This document shows, in pieces, positions 36,701 to 43,608 of a stretch of DNA of 64,000 bases; position 1 is the stretch's first letter, and each line of letters starts with the position of its first letter. A model generated the notes under the pieces. That model searched no databases. It was not told the DNA's origin and saw only the letters and a program-made list of their open reading frames with translations. Origin of the DNA: Eubacteriaceae bacterium (GTDB lineage Bacteria > Bacillota > Clostridia > Lachnospirales > Lachnospiraceae); NCBI GenBank assembly GCA_910574895.1, contig CAJTDQ010000008.1:26855-90854 (forward strand). Reading direction: 5' to 3'. The position numbers and the translations under genes are program-made.

Positions 36701-38247
36701 GTGAGAAAATGAAAAAAGACGGTCTGGAGATTCCTTTTGAGACATTCCTCGGATTTGGTGGAACAAAAGAGCCGGATATCGACTTGAACTTTTCAGGAGA
36801 ATATCAGGCAAATGCTCATGCTTATACAGAGGTAATGTTTGGTAAAGGGCATACATTTAGAGCAGGAACCATTACCGGTGTAGCGGATAAGACTGCTTTT
36901 GGATATGTGAAGAATTATTTTGATGACCATAACGTTGTAAAAAGAACAGCAGAGATTGACAGAATTGCCAGAGGATGTACCGGTATCAGAAGAAGTACAG
37001 GACAGCATCCGGGTGGTATCGTTATTGTTCCAAGAGATAAAGAAATCTATGATTTTACACCAATACAGAAACCGGCAAATGATATGAGTGTAGATACGAT
37101 CACAACGCATTTTGAATATCATGCGATTGATGCCAATCTGTTGAAACTGGATATTCTGGGGCACGACGATCCTACGATGATTCGCCGGTTAGAAAAACTC
37201 ACAGATACGAATGTACAGACAGATGTAACTTTTGATGATGAGAAAGTAATGTCGTTGTTTTTAAGCCCGGAGGCTCTTGGAATTACACCTGATGATATTG
37301 ACGGATGTCCTATCGGAACATTAGGTCTTCCGGAACTTGGAACAGATTTTGTTATTCAGATGTTGGTGGATACAAAACCTACCAAGATAGCTGACCTGCT
37401 TCGTGTTTCGGGACTATCTCATGGTACGGATGTATGGCTTGGAAATGCCCAGACGCTGATTCAGGAAGGAAAGTGTACGATTTCTACGGCTGTATGTACC
37501 CGTGATGATATCATGGTTTATCTGATGGACAAAGGAATTGAACCTCAGGTAAGCTTTGATATTATGGAACATGTGCGAAAGGGAAGAGGGCTTCTGACGT
37601 ATAAAGACAAAGAAACCGGTGAGGAGCGCCAGGAAGAGGATGTTATGCGGGAACATAATGTTCCGGACTGGTATATCTGGTCCTGTAAAAAGATTAAATA
37701 TATGTTCCCGAAAGCCCATGCAGCTGCCTATATTATGATGGCTCTTCGTGTGGCGTGGTATAAGGTATATCATCCATTGGCATATTATGCTGCATTTTTT
37801 GGAATCAGGGCAAAAGCCTTTGATTATGAGACAATGTGTCAGGGAAAAGAAAAATTAGAGTATTACATGGCTGAATTAAAGCGTAAGAAAAATAATCATG
37901 AAGCATCAAAGAAGGACGAAGATTCTTTAGGAGATATGAAGATTGTTTTAGAAATGTATGCCAGAGGATTCGAATTTCTACCATTAGATATTTACACGGC
38001 AAAGGCGCATGATTTTCAGATTATTGATGGAAAACTGATGCCTAGTTTGGATACAATAGAAGGATTGGGAGAAAAGGCGGCAGATGCATTAGTGGAAGCT
38101 GTGGCGGCACAAGATGGACCTTTTGTTTCAAAGAATGATTTGAGAGAGAAGAGTAAGTTAAGTAAGACGGTTATAGAGACAATGTCAGATTTGGGACTGC
38201 TTGAAGGACTTCCTGAGGACAGCCAGTTATCCATCTTCGATTTCTAG
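33727..38247 (+). CDS. polC: DNA polymerase III alpha subunit, PolC type
   Basis: Replicative polymerase of low-GC Gram-positives, 1506 residues. In order: N-terminal domains, an OB fold (about 235-335), a PHP domain (from ELHCHTKMSDMDG, about 345) interrupted by the proofreading exonuclease (FDLETTGF at about 440, then HNADFDMSF), the polymerase core with a CEKC...CPHCGEKM zinc segment (about 938-1000), catalytic EPDIDLNF at about 1015, and C-terminal HhH regions. TTG start behind GGAGG that overlaps the ispG end. Confidence 0.98.
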   Translation: MEKKNFLEVFPNLTLSEELKSIFQLVDITRITTNSEHTKMRIYIESSRLIEKSAIFKVKEQLAKNLRTGKKISIEIIEKYILSKQYTPENLFEIYKDSILLELNESSPIIAAMLKKAPTRFDESGRLVIDLESSIVSEARMKILKDTIEHIFRDRFDMPLEVRIEKRILNSNRYAERNARRLKNEVNVLLSKDEPKKEEEQKQAERPKRPKKATYSDNPEVVYGRDFKFDSDTQLCDVFEGTGETVVKGQVMTMDDRETRTGKFIVTLEITDFTDSIAVKIFLGDENAKKEFTSKVKKKTFIRIKGVAMYDTYDRQVEISRVDGMKLIPAFFTEKRKDTAVDKRVELHCHTKMSDMDGVSECGALVRRAYEWGHRAIAITDHGVVQAFPDAWHEYCDIKKECKKAGKECDFKVIYGVEAYLVDDLKDMIVNPKGQSLDDTYVVFDLETTGFSAKSDKIIEIGAVKVQEGKIIDRFSTFVNPEIPIPFRIEQLTSINDNMVINAPKIEEILPEFMEFCKDCVMVAHNADFDMSFISANCERQGLPCDFTIIDTVAMSRYLIIGLGRYKLDSVAKALGIVLDHHHRAVDDAECTALIFLKLCDMLRDKGIDNLDEVNEEGKQSTNLINKLPAHHAIILVKDLIGRVNLYKLISISHIDTFANKRPRILKSDYLKHCEGLMIGSACEAGELYQAILHGRPQQEIARLAEFYDYFEVQPLGNNDFMVKTGNPDIDNKKRFLVESREELKDINRKIIELGRKFNKMTVATCDVHFLDPEDEIYRRIIQFGQGFKDADEQAPLYLRTTDEMLKEFDYLGSNVAEEIVITNPNKIADMIDNISPIHPDKCPPVLENSEENLRKICFDKAHEIYGDDLPKIVEDRLEVELDSIIGNGYAVMYIMAQRLVWKSNEDGYLVGSRGSVGSSFAATMSGITECNPLAPHYYCEKCKSSFFEKEYRAPEGTDSGEIKRIQEIIAKEKAEGGIGFDLPDMVCPHCGEKMKKDGLEIPFETFLGFGGTKEPDIDLNFSGEYQANAHAYTEVMFGKGHTFRAGTITGVADKTAFGYVKNYFDDHNVVKRTAEIDRIARGCTGIRRSTGQHPGGIVIVPRDKEIYDFTPIQKPANDMSVDTITTHFEYHAIDANLLKLDILGHDDPTMIRRLEKLTDTNVQTDVTFDDEKVMSLFLSPEALGITPDDIDGCPIGTLGLPELGTDFVIQMLVDTKPTKIADLLRVSGLSHGTDVWLGNAQTLIQEGKCTISTAVCTRDDIMVYLMDKGIEPQVSFDIMEHVRKGRGLLTYKDKETGEERQEEDVMREHNVPDWYIWSCKKIKYMFPKAHAAAYIMMALRVAWYKVYHPLAYYAAFFGIRAKAFDYETMCQGKEKLEYYMAELKRKKNNHEASKKDEDSLGDMKIVLEMYARGFEFLPLDIYTAKAHDFQIIDGKLMPSLDTIEGLGEKAADALVEAVAAQDGPFVSKNDLREKSKLSKTVIETMSDLGLLEGLPEDSQLSIFDF

Positions 38248-38263
38248 GTGCGTTGCATGAAGA

Positions 38264-38291
38264 AAGCCACACCTCGGCGGTGTGGCTTCTA
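38264..38291. terminator. Hairpin after polC, possibly bidirectional
   Basis: AAGCCACACC (38264-38273) and GGTGTGGCTT (38279-38288) form a perfect 10-bp stem. There is no T run on the plus strand; a short one lies on the minus strand behind the tRNA gene. Confidence 0.55.
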
Positions 38292-38361
38292 AAGGAAAAT
38301 ACATCTTTAAAAAAGATGTAAAATGAAAAAAATAAAAATAATAATAAAACAAAAAGAAAAA

Positions 38362-38433
38362 CAGCTCGTAGGGGAATTGAACCCCTGATTCCGCCTTGAG
38401 AGGGCGGCGTCTTAACCACTTGACCAACGAGCC
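38362..38433 (-). tRNA. tRNA-Glu (CUC anticodon)
   Basis: The minus strand folds into a complete 72-base cloverleaf. The acceptor stem is GGCTCGT/ACGAGCT with a terminal G-T pair, the anticodon stem CCGCC/GGCGG, the loop CTCTCAA giving anticodon CUC, and the T arm contains GGTTCAATTCC. CCA is not encoded, and a T-rich tail follows. The tRNA is well away from any other RNA gene. Confidence 0.95.
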
Positions 38434-38452
38434 AAAAAAATGTTACTGTATT

Positions 38453-38480
38453 ATTATAACAGCAAAGTGAAATTTTGCAA
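38453..38480 (-). promoter_or_regulatory. tRNA-Glu promoter
   Basis: On the minus strand, TTGCAA (38475-38480) and TATAAT (38453-38458) are 16 bases apart, placing the start site about 15 bases before the tRNA. Confidence 0.6.
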
Positions 38481-38498
38481 GACATTTTTGAAAGGAAT

Positions 38499-39326
38499 AT
38501 GAAATTTTTTATGGACTGGATTTATGGAAAGACAATATTAGTAACCGGAGCATCATCAGGACTTGGAAGAGCATTGACAGTTCAGTTGATAAGAGAACAG
38601 AATTGTAAAGTCATCGGAGTCGGACAGTCAGAAGAAAAAATGATGAGTTTAAAAGAAGAACTGACTTATTTAAGAGATGAGTTTGATTATAGAATATTTG
38701 ATGTAAGTGTACAGGAAAACTGGACTCAGTTTGTAGAAGAACTTTTGGAAGATAATATACAGGTTGATTTGTTGATAAATAATGCAGGAATCCTTCTGCC
38801 TTTTGATAAATCAGTGAATTATACCGAAGAACAGGTACATACTTGTATGGATATTAATTTCCATGGATGCAGATACGCAATTAATGCGATGCTGCCGATT
38901 CTTCGTCAGTCTACTATGGCAGGGATTGTGAATGTTTCCAGTTCTGATGCGCTGTCTGGTATTATAGGAACAAGTATCTATAGTGCGAGCAAGGCGGCTC
39001 TGAAAGCATATACGGAGGTGCTTATAGCAGAACTTGGAAGAGAGATGTATATCGGGTATGTCTGTCCGGGATTTATCAGAACGGATATTTTCAGGAACCA
39101 GTATGTTATTTCAGAAAGCAGGCTGATAAAAATGGCATCGTCTAAAGTAGACAAGGCGGCGAAAAAGATTATAAAGAAGGTCGTAAAACAGAAGGCGAGA
39201 ATCATTGTGGGAAAAGATGCGAAGTTTATGAATTTCACATCAAAGTTTTTCCCGGTGGTCGGATTGAAGTTTTATGAGCAGGTGATAAAACATTCGAAGG
39301 TAGAGATGTTTGAAAATGTTAAATGA
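38499..39326 (+). CDS. Short-chain dehydrogenase/reductase
   Basis: Classical SDR of about 275 residues, NAD(P)-dependent. It has the cofactor loop TGASSGLGRAL, NNAGILLP, the catalytic SSSDAL serine region and YSASKAALK, with SxxSxYxxxK spacing normal. The C-terminal 60 residues are basic and may form an amphipathic or membrane-proximal tail. AAAGGA at 38491 is close to the ATG at 38499; the ATG at 38511 is the alternative. The substrate is unknown. Confidence 0.87.
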   Translation: MKFFMDWIYGKTILVTGASSGLGRALTVQLIREQNCKVIGVGQSEEKMMSLKEELTYLRDEFDYRIFDVSVQENWTQFVEELLEDNIQVDLLINNAGILLPFDKSVNYTEEQVHTCMDINFHGCRYAINAMLPILRQSTMAGIVNVSSSDALSGIIGTSIYSASKAALKAYTEVLIAELGREMYIGYVCPGFIRTDIFRNQYVISESRLIKMASSKVDKAAKKIIKKVVKQKARIIVGKDAKFMNFTSKFFPVVGLKFYEQVIKHSKVEMFENVK

Positions 39327-39411
39327 TAGTATAATATCTCTTATTAGAAGAAGAGTTATAATTTGGTAAGATTAAAATAATAAATAATGTAAAATATTGT
39401 AAAAAAAAAGC

Positions 39412-39556
39412 AAGCAGTGATACAATCAATACAAGAGAATATGGACGATTGTATTATGAAAAACATTAATAAACTAAAATCCCTAAGCATAATCAGATTA
39501 ATGTATCAGGTAGAATCTGACGTTATATCATGGTTGATGTTTAGGGACTTTTTTAT
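39412..39556 (+). ncRNA. Small RNA or attenuator upstream of the secreted-protein genes
   Basis: A plausible promoter (TTGTAA-N18-TACAAT, about 39395-39424) is followed by ATACAATC/GATTGTAT, an inverted repeat. A long hairpin follows in which TCCCTAAGCAT pairs with ATGTTTAGGGA, followed by CTTTTTTAT. The loop contains TATCAGGTAGAATCTGA, itself a small hairpin, which recurs at 41139. No credible reading frame is present. It could be an independent RNA or a transcription attenuator. Confidence 0.5.
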
Positions 39557-39629
39557 ATAGGAGGTGGGGGAAAGTAAAAACGATATAGAAACTATAAAAA
39601 TAAATTAGAAAAAGTGAAGGGAGTAAGGT

Positions 39630-39852
39630 ATGGGTAAAAAATTGGTTTGTTTATTTTTATGTTTTGTATTGATTTTTAGTGTAAGTGTATATGCTAATGA
39701 TAGTGACTAATAGTAATTTAGGAGTTGGTGCATATGCTGAAACGGAAGGAATACAGCTGAAGGGTGATTACATATATTTTGGTATATACTATAAGAATAA
39801 AGCCGATCCAGGGAGATGGCAAATATACAAAATTTTAAAAAATGCATTTTAG
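39630..39852 (+). pseudogene. Frameshifted remnant of a secreted DUF6273-like protein
   Basis: A GGGAG site precedes an ATG at 39630 that encodes a signal peptide (GKKLVCLFLCFVLIFSVSVYA) but hits TAA after 26 codons. The adjacent frame (from an ATG at 39697 to TAG at 39852) continues with GAYAETEGIQLKGDYIYFG and ends in RWQIYKILKNAF. This resembles the GDYIYFGxY...W.VL start of DUF6273-type exported proteins. The two parts look like one gene broken by a frameshift and truncated; translational coupling of two short peptides is less likely. Confidence 0.55.
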
Positions 39853-39864
39853 GAGGGAAAGCGT

Positions 39865-41094
39865 ATGAGAAAATTATTATCATATTTTTTAGTTTTTACA
39901 TTAATAGTAACAACAGTTGGAGTAATAAATGTAGGAGCTGATGAGAAAGAATTAAATTGGAACGGATTTATCTATCAGGTACATAATGATACGGTTGCAA
40001 ATAATAAACATGTTCTTATCGAAGATTATGTAGGAACAGAGAGACAAATTACAATCCCAAAACAAATAGACGGGATAGCAGTAACTGAACTTGCAGAGAA
40101 ATTTACCTGTACTTCTGATATAACATCTGTAAAGATTATGGACACTATGTTGAAACCCGAGGGATTAACATGGTGTGAAACATTAGAAAAGATTTTTGTG
40201 CAAGATAACAGTACACGGTATACAGTAATTGATGGAATACTATATAATAAGAAAGTTACATCATTGCTTTGTTATCCAAGTGCAAAGCAGGAAAGGGAGT
40301 ATATTGCTCCAAAAACGGTAACAGAATCATATGGTTTGCAGCAAGTGTTAATAAAAAATAAATATTTAAAAGATGTGACATTTACCAGTGTCGTACCGGA
40401 TTGTACGAACACTAATATTGAAAATGTAAAAATAAGTGGTAATATTTCATACATTCCGGAAGGCTCGTTTAGAAAATGCAGGAATTTGAAAACAGTAGTA
40501 ATAGGAAGCAAAGTTGATTTTATTGAACGTGATGCATTCTATGGTTGTGCATCATTACAAAGTGTAAAATTATCGAACAATTTGCGTTCAATATACTCTT
40601 GTGCTTTTGGGAAAACAAAAATAAAGAAAGTGAAAATACCGAAGAGTGTTGATTATATCGACTATGATGTTTTTCCAACTAAAACAAAGATAATGAAACC
40701 ATCGTATTTAAGAAAAACTGTTAATCCATGGAATAAGTCTCAATATTGTTATAAAGCATACGTAATTGCAAAATCAAAGTCAGGCACAAAGAAATACCGG
40801 GCAGCAAATGTGACGAAGATTACAGCGACAAAAAAGAAAGTTAAATTAAAAAAAGGAGATATACATAAGATAAAGACCAAAGTATTCATTTTTAAGAAAA
40901 AGAAGGCTGGATTTATTAAAAATGATATTTTGAAATTTACATCTTCAAATAACAAAGTGGCAAAGGTTACACAAGGAGGAAAAATAAAAGCACTAAGAAA
41001 AGGAACAACGACTATTACTGTTATGATGCGTACGTTTGAAAAGAAATTACATACAACGAGAAAGAACTATAAAATTAAAGTTAAAGTAGTATAA
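39865..41094 (+). CDS. Secreted leucine-rich repeat protein with Ig-like C-terminus
   Basis: Exported protein of 409 residues with a strong GGAGGGA site and a signal peptide (about 1-26). A short region of LRR_5/BspA-type repeats follows (IPEGSFRKCRNLKTVVIG, ERDAFYGCASLQSVKLS, IYSCAFGKTKIKKVKIP, about 190-275). The last 100 residues resemble a Big_2 bacterial Ig-like domain (LKFTSSNNKVAKVTQGGKIKAL, GTTTITV) and are lysine-rich. There is no sorting signal. It belongs to the same broad class as the LRR protein near 11 kb; its role is unknown. Confidence 0.82.
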   Translation: MRKLLSYFLVFTLIVTTVGVINVGADEKELNWNGFIYQVHNDTVANNKHVLIEDYVGTERQITIPKQIDGIAVTELAEKFTCTSDITSVKIMDTMLKPEGLTWCETLEKIFVQDNSTRYTVIDGILYNKKVTSLLCYPSAKQEREYIAPKTVTESYGLQQVLIKNKYLKDVTFTSVVPDCTNTNIENVKISGNISYIPEGSFRKCRNLKTVVIGSKVDFIERDAFYGCASLQSVKLSNNLRSIYSCAFGKTKIKKVKIPKSVDYIDYDVFPTKTKIMKPSYLRKTVNPWNKSQYCYKAYVIAKSKSGTKKYRAANVTKITATKKKVKLKKGDIHKIKTKVFIFKKKKAGFIKNDILKFTSSNNKVAKVTQGGKIKALRKGTTTITVMMRTFEKKLHTTRKNYKIKVKVV

Positions 41095-41138
41095 GTTAAT
41101 GGTAGAAACAGAAATCCCAGAACGGAACTGTACTTATA

Positions 41139-41155
41139 TATCAGATAGAATCTGA
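41139..41155 (+). repeat. Second copy of the TATCAGRTAGAATCTGA element
   Basis: Sixteen of 17 positions match 39504-39520, and both copies are preceded by AAATCCC 19-20 bases upstream. This copy lacks the 3' arm and T run of the first. The two copies bracket the broken gene and the LRR gene. Confidence 0.6.
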
Positions 41156-41192
41156 TTTCTAAAAACATAAAGGCAGAAAAAATAAATTAATG

Positions 41193-41230
41193 TTGACATC
41201 TTAATTATATGGTAGTATAGTTATATGGTA
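41193..41230 (+). promoter_or_regulatory. Promoter of the rimP-nusA-infB operon
   Basis: TTGACA (41193-41198) and TATAGT (41216-41221) with exact 17-base spacing. TTATATGGTA occurs twice, in the spacer (41205-41214) and again from 41221. Confidence 0.7.
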
Positions 41231-41250
41231 AATATTGACTAAAGTGGAAG

Positions 41251-41278
41251 GAGCGAACCGCAAAGGTTCGCTCTTTGT
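41251..41278 (+). terminator. Attenuator-like hairpin in the rimP leader
   Basis: GAGCGAACC (41251-41259) and GGTTCGCTC (41265-41273) with a five-base loop, then TTTGTT. It lies about 25 bases into the transcript, so it may act as an attenuator or processing site. Confidence 0.55.
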
Positions 41279-41346
41279 TATGTCAGCCGGATAAGGTTCA
41301 TTAAAAGAATAGAACATCTTTATCAGGCAGAAAGGTAGAGGTTAAG

Positions 41347-41814
41347 GTGTCTAGAAGAGAAGAGTACGAATCAAAAACAGAAGCACTACTGATTCCTATT
41401 TTAGAAGAAAAGGGATATGAGATGGTAGATGTGGAATATGTCAAAGAGGGCAGCAGCTGGTATTTAAGAGCTTTTGTTGACAAGCCGGGAGGCATTACAA
41501 TTAATGATTTAGAAAGTGTCAGCAGACGTTTGAGTGATTTGCTGGATGAGAAAGATTTCATTAGTGATGCTTACATATTAGAAGTAAGCTCCCCGGGACT
41601 TGGGCGTCCTTTAAAGAAGGATAGAGATTTTGACAGAAGTATCGGAGAAGAAATCGAGGTACATTTGTATAGAAGCCTTAACGGAAATAAGCAGTATATA
41701 GGACTGTTAAAGTCTTATGATAAAGATACTATTACTATCGAAGATGAAGATGGTAGTGAAATAAATTTAGACAGAGTAAATGTTTCGCTCGTCAAATTAA
41801 CGATTGATTTTTAG
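41347..41814 (+). CDS. rimP: Ribosome maturation factor RimP
   Basis: Helps assemble the 30S subunit. The 155-residue protein has an N-terminal alpha/beta domain (YVKEGSSWYLRAFVDKPGGITINDL, split here into YVKEGSSWYLR and DKPGGITINDLE, and EVSSPGLGRPLKK) and a C-terminal SH3-like domain. Start is GTG at 41347. It heads the classical rimP-nusA operon. Confidence 0.95.
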   Translation: MSRREEYESKTEALLIPILEEKGYEMVDVEYVKEGSSWYLRAFVDKPGGITINDLESVSRRLSDLLDEKDFISDAYILEVSSPGLGRPLKKDRDFDRSIGEEIEVHLYRSLNGNKQYIGLLKSYDKDTITIEDEDGSEINLDRVNVSLVKLTIDF

Positions 41815-41829
41815 GAGGATATTGGAAAA

Positions 41830-43008
41830 ATGAACAAGGAATTAATTGCAGCATTAGAGGTGTTGGAAAAGGAAAAAGGAATTAGTAAGGAGTCTTTATT
41901 TGAAGCAATCGAAAGTAATTTGGTTGTAGCTTATAAAAATAACTTTAACAAAGCAGACAACGTGTCAGTAACAATGGATAGAGAAACAGGAGAATTCCAT
42001 ATCTATTCCCAAAAGACAGTCGTAGAGGAAGTTGAAGATACAGTTTCCCAGATTTCATTAGAAGATGCAAGAAATATCAAAGCATCTTATGATATCGGAG
42101 ATACTGTAAACATAGAGATTCAGTCAAAAGATTTTGGACGTATTGCAACGCAGAGTGCCAAGAATGGTATCTTACAGAAAATCAGAGAAGAAGAGAGAAA
42201 GAGTCTCTATGAACAGTATTATGAAAAGCAGGATGATATTATCACAGGTGTTGTTCAGAGAATTAATGGAAAGAACATCAGCATTAATTTAGGTAAGGTA
42301 GATACAGTTCTCATGGAAAAAGAACAGTCCAGAGGAGAGTTCTTCAGACCGAATGACAGAATTAAATTATATGTCACAGAAGTGAAAGACAATGGAAGAG
42401 GACCAAGAATCACAGTATCAAGAACACATCCAAATCTTGTAAAGAGACTTTTTGAACAGGAAGTAACAGAAATCAAGGATGGAACTGTTGAAATTAAGAG
42501 TATTGCAAGAGAAGCCGGCTCAAGAACAAAGATTGCAGTATGGTCTAACAATGAAGATGTAGATGCAGTGGGAGCATGTGTTGGTATGAATGGAGCCAGA
42601 GTAAATGCAGTTGTCGATGAACTTCAGGATGAGAAGATGGATATTATTAATTGGAGTGAAAATCCGGCAATTTTAATTGAAAATGCTCTCAGTCCATCTA
42701 AGGTAGTAGCTGTACTTGCAGATCCAGACAATAAGGAAGCGTTGGTGGTTGTTCCGGATTTACAATTATCACTTGCTATTGGTAAGGAAGGACAGAATGC
42801 GAGACTTGCAGCAAAACTTACAGGATTTAAAATTGACATTAAGAGCGAGTCACAGGCAAAAGCAGAAGGTATTCAATATGTATTTAACGAAGAAGACTAC
42901 TATGATGATGAGTATTATGATGGTGAGTACTATGACGATGAATACTATGATGAAGAATATTATGATGATGAATATGATGCAGAAGTAGAGGAATCAGAAG
43001 AAGCATAG
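41830..43008 (+). CDS. nusA: Transcription termination/antitermination factor NusA
   Basis: RNA polymerase-binding elongation factor, 392 residues: an N-terminal polymerase-binding domain (about 1-125), S1 domain (about 130-200), and two KH domains (ending around [22 protein letters not shown], core [10 protein letters not shown]). The last 35 residues form an acidic aromatic tail of repeated [10 protein letters not shown] units, after the normal end of short Firmicutes NusA. AGGAGG precedes the start. Confidence 0.96.
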   Translation: MNKELIAALEVLEKEKGISKESLFEAIESNLVVAYKNNFNKADNVSVTMDRETGEFHIYSQKTVVEEVEDTVSQISLEDARNIKASYDIGDTVNIEIQSKDFGRIATQSAKNGILQKIREEERKSLYEQYYEKQDDIITGVVQRINGKNISINLGKVDTVLMEKEQSRGEFFRPNDRIKLYVTEVKDNGRGPRITVSRTHPNLVKRLFEQEVTEIKDGTVEIKSIAREAGSRTKIAVWSNNEDVDAVGACVGMNGARVNAVVDELQDEKMDIINWSENPAILIENALSPSKVVAVLADPDNKEALVVVPDLQLSLAIGKEGQNARLAAKLTGFKIDIKSESQAKAEGIQYVFNEEDYYDDEYYDGEYYDDEYYDEEYYDDEYDAEVEESEEA

Positions 43009-43018
43009 GAGACAGCAT

Positions 43019-43297
43019 ATGGGGCAGGTTAGAAAAGTTCCGATGAGAACATGTATTGGTTGCAGACAGTCAAAAGACAAAAAAGAACTAATTCGTGTAG
43101 TAAGGAATAAAGAAAATCAGATTTTTGTTGATTTAACAGGAAAACAAAACGGCAGAGGTGCATATATTTGTGCAGATGCAGATTGTTTAGAGAAAGCAAT
43201 AAAAAATAAAGGGTTAGAAAAGACTCTGAAAATTTCGAATGTCAGTGAAGAAGTAATAGAAGCGTTGAAAAAGCAGTTAGGAGATATCAATGAATAA
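43019..43297 (+). CDS. rnpM: RNA-binding protein YlxR (RnpM)
   Basis: DUF448/YlxR protein of 92 residues encoded between nusA and the L7Ae-like gene. Conserved RTCIGCRQSKDKKELIRVV and GRGAYIC segments are present. The family member of Bacillus has been reported to bind RNase P RNA and to affect gene expression. It overlaps the next gene by eight bases. Confidence 0.93.
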   Translation: MGQVRKVPMRTCIGCRQSKDKKELIRVVRNKENQIFVDLTGKQNGRGAYICADADCLEKAIKNKGLEKTLKISNVSEEVIEALKKQLGDINE

Positions 43298-43595
43298 AAT
43301 ATTTTCTATGGTTGGGCTGGCTACCAGGGCAGGAAAAACTGTCGCAGGGGAGTTTTCAGTAGAAAAGGCAGTCAGAACAGGTAAAGCATTTTTAGTACTG
43401 GTATCCCATGAGGCGTCAGACAATACGAAAAAGCTGTTTTTAAATAAATGTAAACATTATCAGATTCCGGTATTTGTATATGGAAGTAAAGAAGAGTTGG
43501 GAAATTCCACGGGAAATGGAGAACGTGCTTCAATTGCGATTGTGGATGAAGGTTTTAGTAGAACAATCATAAATTTGTTAGAAGATAATCATTAG
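43290..43595 (+). CDS. L7Ae-family ribosomal protein (YlxQ-like)
   Basis: RNA-binding protein of 101 residues of the L7Ae/L30e fold that recognises kink-turns. The sequence has MVGLATRAGKTVAGEF and VLVSHEASDNTKK as in YlxQ. It is located where the Bacillus ylxQ gene lies, between ylxR and infB. Confidence 0.9.
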   Translation: MNKIFSMVGLATRAGKTVAGEFSVEKAVRTGKAFLVLVSHEASDNTKKLFLNKCKHYQIPVFVYGSKEELGNSTGNGERASIAIVDEGFSRTIINLLEDNH

Positions 43596-43608
43596 ACGGA
43601 GGTAGTAA

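Noticed and set aside
38171..38485. Minus-strand frames over the tRNA region
   Set aside because: They run through the tRNA-Glu gene and its T-rich tail, so they cannot be real proteins.
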